A program made the position numbers and the translations under genes. Shown here piece after piece: positions 53,393 through 61,633 of a DNA stretch of 64,000 bases (position 1 is its first letter; each line of letters opens with the position of its first letter). A model generated the notes under the pieces. It was not told the DNA's origin. It ran no database searches and saw nothing but the letters and a program-made list of their open reading frames with translations. This DNA is from JADJGC01 sp964617645 (GTDB lineage Bacteria > Zixibacteria > MSB-5A5 > CAIYYT01): assembly GCA_964617645.1 (NCBI GenBank), contig CAZTYE010000008.1:62001-126000 (forward strand), in the 5' to 3' direction.

Positions 53393-53989
53393 CTACTTTT
53401 TGTCAAAGTTGTAAACCTCGTCAACGATGCCGTAATCTTTGGCTTCGCCGGCCGACATGAAGAAATTCCGATCGGTATCGGTGATCAGCTTCTCGAACGG
53501 CTGATTTGTGTGCTTGGCGAGGATTTCGGTCAAGCGTTGCTTATGCTGCACCGCTTCCTTGGTCTGAATCTCCAGATCCGAAACCTGCCCCTGTGCGCCG
53601 CCCAGCGGCTGGTGGATCATGATGCGTGAGTGCGGCAGCGCCGCGCGCTTCCCTTGCGCACCGGCGGCCAACAGAAAAGCGCCCATCGAGGCCGCAAGTC
53701 CCATGCAGACCGTCGCGACTTTTGGCTTAATGAACTGCATCGTGTCGTAAATCGCCAGACCGGAGGTCACGATGCCGCCCGGAGAATTTATATACAGGAA
53801 GATGTCCTTGTTGGCGTCTTCCGCCGCCAGAAACAACATCTGCGCGATCACCAGATTGGCGATTTGATCGTCGATCGGTGTGCCGAGGAAGATGATGCGG
53901 TCCTTGAGGAGCCGCGAGTAGATGTCGTATGCGCGTTCGCCGCGGCCCGTCTGTTCGACCACGATCGGAATTAGTTGATTGTATGTCAC
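53393..53989 (-). CDS. clpP: ATP-dependent Clp protease proteolytic subunit
   Basis: The 198-residue serine protease has NSPGGIVTSGLAIYDTMQF, the catalytic Ser in CMGLAASMGAFLLAAG, His in LPHSRIMIHQPLGGAQGQ, and Asp in the DRNFFMS region, with the normal GIVDEV end. It begins 17 bases after tig. Confidence 0.98.
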   Translation of the reverse strand: MTYNQLIPIVVEQTGRGERAYDIYSRLLKDRIIFLGTPIDDQIANLVIAQMLFLAAEDANKDIFLYINSPGGIVTSGLAIYDTMQFIKPKVATVCMGLAASMGAFLLAAGAQGKRAALPHSRIMIHQPLGGAQGQVSDLEIQTKEAVQHKQRLTEILAKHTNQPFEKLITDTDRNFFMSAGEAKDYGIVDEVYNFDKK

Positions 53990-54006
53990 AGCATTCCTCC
54001 TTGAAG

Positions 54007-55296
54007 CTATTCCGGCTTGACCAGCGGCGAAAACACTGTTTCCACCGTTGAGCCGGCGAGAATGAAATCGACCACCTTGTTCTCAAGGATCGTCTCCTTA
54101 AGATCGGCAATGCGGCGGTTGTCCGTGATCGCTTTCTTGGCCTGTTCGAGCGTCATGTTGTAATTATCGGCAAAACGCTGCATCCAGGCATCGATATCCG
54201 TCTGTTCTACGCGCAGATTTTCCCTCTCGGCGATTTCGTGATAAAGTAAGTCCCAGCGGATTTGGCGGATCGCGATGGCGCGATACTGGTCGCGAAGCGC
54301 CGGTTCATCCACGCGTTCCTTGGAATTCTGCTTGAAATCCTCGACGATCCGGTCGAGATAGCGTTCGACCGGCGAGTCTGGTAAATCAAACCGATTTTTG
54401 TCGATCACTTCCTTGATCGTTTCATCGCGCAGAGCGTCGCGCGACTCCTTGGTCTTGCGTGCCTGAATATCGGCGCGCATCTTGGCGCGGAAATCGTCGA
54501 GTGTCTCGATCTTGTCATCGAACTGCTTGAAGAAATCGCCATTGAGTTCGACGAGGTTTAAGTGCTTGATCGCGTGTACGTGGACTTTGAACGTCACCTT
54601 GCTGCCGGCAAAGCGCTTGTCGAAATGGTCGGAAGGATAATCAACGGTTATTTGCGTTTCGGCGCCGGCGTCCAGTCCGGAGATTTGCTTCGAAAACTGC
54701 GTCGCTACCGGACCATCGACTAATTCAAGCTGCACGTTCGCGAACTTCTTCTCCTGCAGATTTCCTGCCGAGTCGCCAATAACTTCAAGATCGGCAAGCA
54801 CGAAATCCCCGTGCTGCGCCGGTCGTTCGACGATTTCCAGTGACGAGTGTTTGCGTTGCAGATATTCGAGCAGTTCTTTGACTTCGCTGTCTTTCACTGT
54901 ATCATCGGGTTTCTTCAAAGTGAATCCGCTGTAGCGTTCGAGCTTAATCTCGGGACGGATTTCCAGTTCCGCCGTGTATGAAAGCGCCTTGCCTTCTTCA
55001 AATTCAAGTATATGAATGTGCGGGTAGTCGATCGGCGTCAAACCCGATTGATTGATCGCCTCCTTATAGGAGAGATCCATCAGGTCTTCAAGCACGTCCT
55101 TACCGGCGGCGTCACCATAGCGCGCTCTGATAGTCGCGAGCGGCGCTTTGCCTTTGCGAAAACCGGGAATCTGCGCCTCGGACTTGAGTCGGCGGTAGAT
55201 TTCGTCGAACTTCTCCTGAACCTGCTCCGACGAAACCGTAATCTTGAGCGTGCGCTTGCATTTTTCCCCCTGAGCGACTTCAAACTGAACGGTCAA
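54007..55296 (-). CDS. tig: trigger factor
   Basis: The product has about 429 residues. The ribosome-binding signature appears as IPGFRKGKAPLATIRARYG, the middle PPIase-like domain spans about 150-240 (HGDFVLADLEV, ITVDYPSDHFDKRFAGSKVTFKVHV), and the C-terminal helical chaperone domain follows. TTG 55296 is preferred because GGAAAGG lies eight bases upstream; an in-frame ATG at 55323 overlaps the last base of the tRNA-Leu gene and has no ribosome site. It is the first protein gene of the tig-clpP-clpX-lon-engB-purA run. Confidence 0.92.
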   Translation of the reverse strand: MTVQFEVAQGEKCKRTLKITVSSEQVQEKFDEIYRRLKSEAQIPGFRKGKAPLATIRARYGDAAGKDVLEDLMDLSYKEAINQSGLTPIDYPHIHILEFEEGKALSYTAELEIRPEIKLERYSGFTLKKPDDTVKDSEVKELLEYLQRKHSSLEIVERPAQHGDFVLADLEVIGDSAGNLQEKKFANVQLELVDGPVATQFSKQISGLDAGAETQITVDYPSDHFDKRFAGSKVTFKVHVHAIKHLNLVELNGDFFKQFDDKIETLDDFRAKMRADIQARKTKESRDALRDETIKEVIDKNRFDLPDSPVERYLDRIVEDFKQNSKERVDEPALRDQYRAIAIRQIRWDLLYHEIAERENLRVEQTDIDAWMQRFADNYNMTLEQAKKAITDNRRIADLKETILENKVVDFILAGSTVETVFSPLVKPE

Positions 55297-55322
55297 CAGT
55301 GAATCCTTTCCTGCGGTGATCA

Positions 55323-55408
55323 TGGTGCGAACGGGGGGACTCGAACCCCCACGGTTATTCACCACTAGATCCTTAGTCTAGCGCGTATACCAATTCCGCC
55401 ACGTTCGC
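55323..55408 (-). tRNA. tRNA-Leu(AAG)
   Basis: The 86-nt class II tRNA has CCA encoded. The acceptor stem is GCGAACG/CGTTCGC, and the D-arm is GGCGGAATTGGTATACGC. The anticodon stem CTAGA/TCTAG encloses loop CTAAGGA, giving anticodon AAG. The variable arm is TGGTGAATAACCGT and the T-loop TTCGAGT. An A34 leucine tRNA is rare in bacteria, where GAG is usual. Confidence 0.9.
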
Positions 55409-55481
55409 ACGCGTGCAGTCGGCGAAAAACTTCTGTCCGGTTGCGGCTGCCTGATGCCGTCCGGAAGCTTATCCTCTCATT

Positions 55482-55563
55482 TGCGAAAGGGGGGACTCGA
55501 ACCCCCACGACCGAAGTCACCAGATCCTAAGTCTGGCGCGTCTGCCAATTCCGCCACTCTCGC
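55482..55563 (-). tRNA. tRNA-Leu(UAG)
   Basis: The 82-nt class II tRNA on the minus strand has acceptor GCGAGAG/CTTTCGC, D-arm GGCGGAATTGGCAGACGC, anticodon loop CTTAGGA (TAG), variable arm TGACTTCGGTCGT and T-loop TTCGAGT. CCA is not encoded. It is transcribed just ahead of the tRNA-Leu(AAG) gene. Confidence 0.95.
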
Positions 55564-55611
55564 GAAAGGGCCGCGCGGAATCGCAAAATTCCACATCGAC
55601 CCAAGACTTTA

Positions 55612-55640
55612 ATTGTACGTCGATGAATTCGCCCAGTCAA
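55612..55640 (-). promoter_or_regulatory. promoter of the tRNA-Leu pair
   Basis: On the minus strand TTGACT (55635-55640) and TACAAT (55612-55617) are separated by 17 bp, a near-consensus housekeeping promoter 48 bp ahead of the first tRNA-Leu. Transcription may continue into tig. Confidence 0.75.
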
Positions 55641-55676
55641 GCGATTTAGTGGCCGACCACACGCCGCAAATTCCCT

Positions 55677-55704
55677 TTGAATTTCTGCCGGCGACGCGTA
55701 TAAT
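55677..55704 (+). promoter_or_regulatory. promoter of tRNA-Glu
   Basis: TTGAAT (55677-55682) and TATAAT (55699-55704) are 16 bp apart on the plus strand, 46 bp before the tRNA-Glu gene. It is divergent from the tRNA-Leu promoter. Confidence 0.7.
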
Positions 55705-55750
55705 CTCGGCGCTGCCCGTTGTCGGGGAGCAATTGAAATCGATCGCTTAC

Positions 55751-55826
55751 GGCGCTATCGTCTAGTGGTTTAGGACGGGTGGTTCTCAGCCATCAAACCG
55801 GGGTTCGACTCCCCGTAGCGCTACCA
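55751..55826 (+). tRNA. tRNA-Glu(CUC)
   Basis: The 76-nt class I tRNA has CCA encoded. The acceptor is GGCGCTA/TAGCGCT with offset pairing as usual, the D-arm TCGTCTAGTGGTTTAGGAC is typical of Glu, the anticodon loop is TTCTCAG (CTC), and the T-arm is CGGGGTTCGACTCCCCG. Confidence 0.92.
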
Positions 55827-55905
55827 ATTTCATGGGCGGCCTCGGAGATACCGGGGCCGTCTTCGTTTGTACAATTGTCGAAGTCAACATTACCCCAAAA
55901 CGAGT

Positions 55906-55950
55906 CGGCGCAGCGTCGGTCATCGTGACCAACGCTGCGCCGATCTTTTT
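55906..55950. terminator. strong bidirectional hairpin terminator
   Basis: An 11-bp stem CGGCGCAGCGT/ACGCTGCGCCG, one C-A mismatch, then GGTCA/TGACC closes on a 3-nt loop, with ATCTTTTT following on the plus strand. It separates tRNA-Glu from the converging dockerin-protein gene. On the minus strand the hairpin is followed by ACTCGTTTTGG. Confidence 0.75.
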
Positions 55951-56021
55951 GATGTCGCGGCTTCGGCGTGCTCGCTACCGATTAACTCGGAAGCGCGTCA
56001 CGCGGAGCACCGCTTTGCGGT

Positions 56022-59000
56022 TTAGCAGCCGCCCGGAGCCGCGCCACCCGCGAAGATATAGTTGATCAACCAGACGGCGTCAGCGATCGAAATCGCCTTG
56101 TTGCCATCGGCGTCACCCAAGCAGACTTGCAACGGGCCAGGGAATCCCGGCGGGTTGCCGCCCGCGAAGATGTAGTTGATCAAGTACACTGCGTCGGCAA
56201 TCGACCAGGCGCCGTTGTTGTCGGCGTCGCCGCACTTACAGCAGACGCTGGTTCCCGGGACGAGACTGCGCTTGCAGATAATGCCGTAACCGGCAGAAAC
56301 CGCATTGAGCAATCCGGCCTTGGTGCCGCCGCTCACCGGCTGACCGGCAAGGACAACGGCAGTATACAGGGTGTCAGCGGCCGTCGAGATCGACTGGCCC
56401 ACCGCCAGCACGACAACCGAACTCAGGTCATCGGCTGTGGTGATTGTGCCGGCACCCGGATCCGGGAAGGCGGAGTTTTCATACTCGCCCGCCGCGATCC
56501 CGCTCAGGCGGTTCCACAGCGAGTCGTTCTCAAAACCGCTGAACGGATAAATATACGTCGGGTTATCGACTACGAAGCCACCACGGATCGAGCCGCCTTC
56601 AACTGCGCCACCAAGTGCGGCGAAGCGATTCGGGCGGGATGCCGTGTAGGCGCCGCGCTGATAAACCATGAACTTTGACGGCTCGGTACCCGACACGTTG
56701 TCGGAACCGGTGTCAGACGGGACGTCCCAGTCGCAGTAGTAGGCGACGGTCAAACCGGTGACAGCACCCGGCTTCGGTCCCTTGTAGATTTTGAACCGGC
56801 CAACAAGGCAGTTCGAAGAGTCGCCCGGGATCTTCGAGGCATACCAGTCGACGTCAAACTGCAAGGTCGAGTCGCGGTTGTAACCCTTGCCCGTAGCCGT
56901 ACGGAGCAACGGATTGCTCAGCGAATCGCCGGTCATCGAGGCGGTCGCCGCGTACAGGAAACCAAACGGGTTCCCAACGGTCGGGAAGTTGATGCCCGTG
57001 CCGTTGATGTCCAGAGCCGTCGAGTAGGTCAGGTTGGCGGCCGAGGTACCCATGATCAGGAAACCGTCATACAGGTAACCACCCGAGTCGGCGGTCGCGA
57101 AGTCGGCGAAGTAGCTGAAACGCTTCTTGTCGACGTTTTGACCGGTTTCCGAAGTCTGGTTGACATTCATCCGCAGCGCGGCGGTACGAATATCCAGGGC
57201 CACCGGCAGATAGAAGTTGGTGAAGTTGTAGAGATCAACCTTCACGGTCAAGGTCTTCGCGCCACTATCATACGTAAACACGATGTTGTGGGTGTAGAAG
57301 CCCTCGGGCATCTTCGCGGCGCCATTGGCGCGGATACCGATCTTCTCGGTATTGGTCACGCCCACCGGCACTGAACCGGACGGCGCAGCGCCACCGGCAT
57401 ACGCGCCGAAGGTCAGCCACGACGGAAGCGAATTTACCGTGTAGGCCGCCGGAATGTTACCGGTATTGGTCAGCGTAAACGAAGCGCTGTCCAACAGCCC
57501 GGCCGGAGTAGTGCGGAATTCCGGATAGCCGATGCTCGCCGGATCCGACGACAACTGAACAAAGGTCGCCATGTTGAAGCAGTCGACGCTAATCACGCGC
57601 ACCTTGTTGTCGGTCTCAAAACCCGGAGTGATCGCGAAACGCTGTACACCCGGATCATGATCGACAATGTAGTGGATGCGCAGCTTGGAGGCCACGCGTT
57701 CCGGCGTACCCAGAAGCACGTCGTGCTGACAGGCCGTCGCCGCGCTTGAAGTCGCCGTGCAACCGTTGGTGTTGGTTTTGGTCACGTTCGAGTCAACACC
57801 CCAGGTCAAACCAGCGGTGCTCGAAGCCTTGACCGCGATTTCGAAATTGGCGCGGCCCTGTACCGAACAGTCACGATAATCCGGATATCCCGGTTCGTCT
57901 TCCTTCGAATACGACTTCATGTAGATCGCATAAAGCTGGCCGTTGCTCTGGCACTGCGTCAAGCTGAGCTGCGACAAGTTCTGGTAAACCAGACCGTTGC
58001 CGAGCGCGCAGCTCGCCGCCGCCCAGAAAGCTTCGTCGATCACCGTGGTTGAGCCACTGCACTTGTCCCAGTGACGCAGACGCGACGGATAGATCAGACC
58101 GAAGTTCGAGGTCGTGTCCACCCACCACGAGGTGATACCGACGTGCAGGCAGTTGTCGGCAGTGTAGAGAGCGGTGACCTGCTTGGTGCGTTCGAAATAC
58201 AGGCTGCCGATGACTTCGGTGTTCGGATTGCCGAAGGCCTTGGTCGGCGTCGCCGGCCAAGTAGCGCCGCGATCCACCGATTCCTTGTAATAAACATCGT
58301 CGTTCAACGGAATCGACTGGCTGTAGTAACGCGGCTTGGCGTACACGATCGCCACGTTGTCGTTATTCGGGTTCTGAGCCACGGTCGCGCACAAAGAAGC
58401 GACAGAGTCGATAATCGTCGCGATCGTACCCTGCGGGTTGATCGTGTTGTCCTGCGAACGCCAGTAAACCAGCGATTGAATACCAGTGGTATCCACAGAA
58501 TTGGTTTCGAAACCAAGGCAATGCAGGAACCATGTCGCACCGTTGTTGTCGCGCGTCATACGCGGCCACAGGTACTGCGAGGCTTGCTCGCTCATACCGG
58601 TGATGACACCGACCGTATCCGGGTAAACCGGGCTGGTCGACGGAGCGCTGCCGGCGCAGCTTCCCACCGGGAACGGACGACTGGCGAAGGAACCACCGTC
58701 GGCGGCGAGATGATAGAAGAAGGCAATGCTCGTGTCGGTCGTGTTAAGTTCCGGATCGCGAGCGCCGGTGTTGCTCATCGAGCTGTTGTTGACCGTAGCC
58801 GTCGCCGGCGGCGAGGCGCCGTCGAATGCCACGATCGAAATCGTCTGGCTGCTGCCGTCGGAGTTACGCTCCACGAACGCGCCATGTACCAAACCGCCGC
58901 AACCTTCGATAACCGTGCGCTTGGCGCAAGACGGTGGCGGATAGTCCTGATAAGTGGTCAAAGTTGACTGGGTCACATTGACCGCCATGAATCCCAGCGA

Positions 59001-59207
59001 CTGGCCGGCCGAACCGGATGGCTTGGTCGGAGCGCTCGAACCCTGCAGACCCTCGTCGATAAACGCCGGGGCCTTCTGATCCGTGGTCAACGCGAGCGGA
59101 TTAACTCCCATCTGCGACTTCTTGGCGGTCGCGGCCATCGCCGTGACGCTCAGAAGCGAGAGAAGAAAGATTGTTACTAACGCTAAGATCGAGAGTTTTC
59201 TCGACAT
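56022..59207 (-). CDS. large secreted Asp-box protein with two C-terminal dockerin-like repeats
   Basis: The 1061-residue product has signal peptide KLSILALVTIFLLSLLSVTAMA. Residues about 90-560 contain Asp-box-like turns (ESVDRGATWPATP, SSTAGLTWGVD) and many Trp/Tyr-rich strands, suggesting a sialidase-like beta-propeller. Residues 560-660 read as an Ig-like domain. The region 660-970 is a beta-rich module of unknown type. The end holds two dockerin-like repeats, CGDADNNGAWSIADAVYLIN and LGDADGNKAISIADAVWLIN, each followed by YIFAGG, with the Asp pattern of calcium loops. No Cohesin is visible in the window. No catalytic residues are evident. Confidence 0.75.
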   Translation of the reverse strand: MSRKLSILALVTIFLLSLLSVTAMAATAKKSQMGVNPLALTTDQKAPAFIDEGLQGSSAPTKPSGSAGQSLGFMAVNVTQSTLTTYQDYPPPSCAKRTVIEGCGGLVHGAFVERNSDGSSQTISIVAFDGASPPATATVNNSSMSNTGARDPELNTTDTSIAFFYHLAADGGSFASRPFPVGSCAGSAPSTSPVYPDTVGVITGMSEQASQYLWPRMTRDNNGATWFLHCLGFETNSVDTTGIQSLVYWRSQDNTINPQGTIATIIDSVASLCATVAQNPNNDNVAIVYAKPRYYSQSIPLNDDVYYKESVDRGATWPATPTKAFGNPNTEVIGSLYFERTKQVTALYTADNCLHVGITSWWVDTTSNFGLIYPSRLRHWDKCSGSTTVIDEAFWAAASCALGNGLVYQNLSQLSLTQCQSNGQLYAIYMKSYSKEDEPGYPDYRDCSVQGRANFEIAVKASSTAGLTWGVDSNVTKTNTNGCTATSSAATACQHDVLLGTPERVASKLRIHYIVDHDPGVQRFAITPGFETDNKVRVISVDCFNMATFVQLSSDPASIGYPEFRTTPAGLLDSASFTLTNTGNIPAAYTVNSLPSWLTFGAYAGGAAPSGSVPVGVTNTEKIGIRANGAAKMPEGFYTHNIVFTYDSGAKTLTVKVDLYNFTNFYLPVALDIRTAALRMNVNQTSETGQNVDKKRFSYFADFATADSGGYLYDGFLIMGTSAANLTYSTALDINGTGINFPTVGNPFGFLYAATASMTGDSLSNPLLRTATGKGYNRDSTLQFDVDWYASKIPGDSSNCLVGRFKIYKGPKPGAVTGLTVAYYCDWDVPSDTGSDNVSGTEPSKFMVYQRGAYTASRPNRFAALGGAVEGGSIRGGFVVDNPTYIYPFSGFENDSLWNRLSGIAAGEYENSAFPDPGAGTITTADDLSSVVVLAVGQSISTAADTLYTAVVLAGQPVSGGTKAGLLNAVSAGYGIICKRSLVPGTSVCCKCGDADNNGAWSIADAVYLINYIFAGGNPPGFPGPLQVCLGDADGNKAISIADAVWLINYIFAGGAAPGGC

Positions 59208-59991
59208 CCTATGCTCCTTTCAGAGTGAAACGTTGCAGAGAGTCATAACCGTGTCTTCGTACAGGTACGAATCCTATTCTCTACCTGCGATCACCTCCTC
59301 GAATGAACACTTTCGCAATGATGCGCTGTTCCGTTAATAGTCAATCCTATGGCTATGCCTTAGTAGCAAAGTGTCCTCGTCCCTGGTGCACTCTCGCAAC
59401 TTGCAGTCACACGTTGGGAGAATCGCAGACTCGTATCGCGCTCGGTGAGGTAATTCGAAGCGCCTGAACCGTGAGTCGACCAATGACGAAAGATATGTAT
59501 TCCCGCGCACAATATATTCCGCGCCGCAAATCTTGGCAAGACCCTAATTGAACAAAAATCGCTTCAAACTCTGATCGGAATAGGGGTTAATCACATCGAA
59601 ATTGTGACGCTTGCAAGCTCTGGTACGATACTGAGGCGCCAAGTGTTCAATCCAAAATTGTCAACTTGATGCAGCGAGAACCGCCCACGAATCTGAGCAG
59701 CAGTTTTGTTACTTGTTTCACGTATACCATGATACTCGAAACGGCACAACATTGTAGAAAAAGCGTAATTCGTTATTAATACATGAATTAAGTCAAATCC
59801 GGCAATATTGGGTGAATTTTCATTTGGGATTTTTTTCACAAACTGCTCAACTTTTGGCGTGACAAATCCGATTCGAATCGTTAGAATTGTCCAAGTTTAG
59901 CTCCTGCCAATAGTGGCGACGAGCTTCGATACATGGTTCGACGAGCGGCGGCGGAATAGCCACCCAAGCCGGTGGCGAAAGGTAGTGTAGG
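59208..59991. other. 784-bp divergent intergenic region
   Basis: This AT-rich region lies between the dockerin-protein gene and the hydrogenase operon. On the minus strand a promoter candidate lies at 59511-59539, leaving a leader of about 300 nt before the dockerin gene. On the plus side 59811-59840 contains GTGAATTTTCAT and TTTTTTCACAAA, which weakly recall Rex half sites. No protein gene is convincing: an 82-codon minus-strand frame at 59591-59839 lacks a familiar domain and a good start. Confidence 0.5.
59511..59539 (-). promoter_or_regulatory. candidate promoter of the dockerin-bearing protein
   Basis: On the minus strand TTGCCA (59534-59539) and TATATT (59511-59516) are separated by exactly 17 bp. 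The predicted start lies about 300 bases ahead of the coding region, so a long 5' leader is implied. Confidence 0.45.
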
Positions 59992-61137
59992 ATGAGGGAA
60001 TTTTATAGACAGCCATCACGGTCCGGTCGCCTCGAAGTCAATCAACTGCCAAAGCTATTCGAAGTACTATCCCAGAGCGGATACACCGTAATAGCGCCAA
60101 CGCTTCGCGAAAACGTAATCGTATTCGACCGCCTCTCGCGTATTGAACAACTTCCCTGCGGTTACACCGATGTTCACGACGGCGGTTCATATCGTCTCAA
60201 CCTCAGCGACAACAATCACTTTTTCGACTACGTGGTCGGGCCGCAGAGCGTTAAGCGTTACCTCTACCCACCGCGACAACTGCTGCTTCGCGCCAGGAAT
60301 GAAATTGGCGAGATCGCGATTGAGCCTTGCGACACGGAACATCCGAGCTACGCCTTTTTCGGTGTGCGGCCGTGTGATCTGGCGGCGGTGTCCGTGCAAG
60401 ATCGAATCTACCTTGACGGCCCCTATCCCGATCCCGGATATCAGGCACGCCGCACGGCGGCGCTGTTTATCGTCGTGAATTGCGCGCATCCCGGCGGCAC
60501 GTGCTTTTGCGCATCCATGAATACCGGGCCGCGGGCTGAGTCCGGCTTTGACCTGTCGCTCACGGAAATCGACGGCCCGGTCGGGCGTTTTTTCATCGTT
60601 CACTCGGGTAGTCTACCTGGCGAGGAGATCTATAACCAACTTGACTTGGTCGATGCCGCATCCGCAGATCTACAGCGTGAATCCGAGCTACTGGATGCGG
60701 CATCGCACCGGATGGGTCGCACCCTCGATACTTCACACATCAAAGAACTGCTACAACGCAATGAGGAGCATCCGCGCTGGAATCAGGTCGCCGAGCGTTG
60801 TCTCAACTGTTGCAATTGCACGATGGTCTGTCCGACCTGCTTCTGCGTTACAGTCGAAGATTCGGGGGATGTGACGGGCAAAATCGCCGAACGCACTCGC
60901 CGCTGGGACTCGTGTTTTACCATCGATTTTTCTTACATCCACGGCGGACCAGTGCGGACTTCCCCAATGGCGCGATACCGCCACTGGATGACGCACAAGC
61001 TGGCGAACTGGCACGATCAGTTCGGCGTCTCGGGTTGCGTTGGCTGCGGCCGGTGCATCACTTGGTGTCCGGTCGGTATCGACATAACTGAAGAGGCCGC
61101 GGCAATCCGCGCCGCGACGACAACGAACAATATTTAG
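59992..61137 (+). CDS. hydB: sulfhydrogenase/group 3b hydrogenase beta subunit (iron-sulphur protein)
   Basis: The 381-residue iron-sulphur protein matches HydB/AsrA-like proteins: FFGVRPCDLAAV near residue 125, NCAHPGGTCFCASM near 165, and two ferredoxin-type clusters CLNCCNCTMVCPTCFC and CVGCGRCITWCPVG, holding about two [4Fe-4S] clusters. It passes electrons between the NiFe module and the flavin subunit HydG. It is the first gene of the operon, and ATG 59992 is preceded by a poor ribosome site GGTAGTGTAGG. Confidence 0.9.
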   Translation: MREFYRQPSRSGRLEVNQLPKLFEVLSQSGYTVIAPTLRENVIVFDRLSRIEQLPCGYTDVHDGGSYRLNLSDNNHFFDYVVGPQSVKRYLYPPRQLLLRARNEIGEIAIEPCDTEHPSYAFFGVRPCDLAAVSVQDRIYLDGPYPDPGYQARRTAALFIVVNCAHPGGTCFCASMNTGPRAESGFDLSLTEIDGPVGRFFIVHSGSLPGEEIYNQLDLVDAASADLQRESELLDAASHRMGRTLDTSHIKELLQRNEEHPRWNQVAERCLNCCNCTMVCPTCFCVTVEDSGDVTGKIAERTRRWDSCFTIDFSYIHGGPVRTSPMARYRHWMTHKLANWHDQFGVSGCVGCGRCITWCPVGIDITEEAAAIRAATTTNNI

Positions 61138-61160
61138 GTTAGCGATAAAGGATCAGAACG

Positions 61161-61622
61161 ATGGAAACGCTCGAAACTGTGCTGGTTGAGCATCCGTTCG
61201 TCCGCGGACTCAAGCCCGAACACGTTCAACTGATGGTCGGCTGCGCGCGCAACGTGAAATTCGACGCCGGGCAATTTGTTCTCCGCGAAGGCGAAGAGGC
61301 CAACGAATTTTATATCGTGCGTCACGGTCACGTGAATTTGGAGATTCACGGTCCTAAGCGACACGTAGTGACGATTCACACCGTGCGCGAAGGCGACGTG
61401 CTGGGCTGGTCTTGGCTCTTTCCTCCCTATCTGTGGCATTTCGATGCCCGCGCCATGGAGCTGACGCGCGCCATCGGCCTCGACGCCAAATGCCTGCGCT
61501 CAAAATGCGAGCAAGATCCCAGCCTCGGATTTGAACTCGCCAAACGATTGGCGCACGTAATCGAACACCGTTTGCAGGGGGCAACGCTGCAACTACTGGA
61601 TTTGTACTCGAGCGCCTATTAG
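61161..61622 (+). CDS. cyclic-nucleotide-binding-fold protein in the hydrogenase operon
   Basis: The 153-residue product is a single CNB/cupin domain: FDAGQFVLREGEEANEFYIVRHGHVNLEI, IHTVREGDVLGWSWLFPPY. A Crp-type helix-turn-helix is missing: after the domain come only two or so helices. Such stand-alone CNB proteins are found between the beta and gamma genes of group 3b hydrogenases. It probably modulates hydrogenase activity or assembly by binding a nucleotide or another ligand; this is inference. Spacing is 23 bp from hydB and 11 bp to hydG. Confidence 0.8.
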   Translation: METLETVLVEHPFVRGLKPEHVQLMVGCARNVKFDAGQFVLREGEEANEFYIVRHGHVNLEIHGPKRHVVTIHTVREGDVLGWSWLFPPYLWHFDARAMELTRAIGLDAKCLRSKCEQDPSLGFELAKRLAHVIEHRLQGATLQLLDLYSSAY

Positions 61623-61633
61623 AGGAGGCGAGC

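Noticed and set aside
55832..56065. 77-codon plus-strand frame after tRNA-Glu
   Set aside because: It runs through the terminator hairpin and into the opposing gene, and is Arg/Thr-rich in the way of antisense frames.
59591..59839. 82-codon minus-strand frame between the dockerin gene and hydB
   Set aside because: There is no recognisable domain or good ribosome site, and the AT-rich composition is typical of chance frames in an intergenic region.
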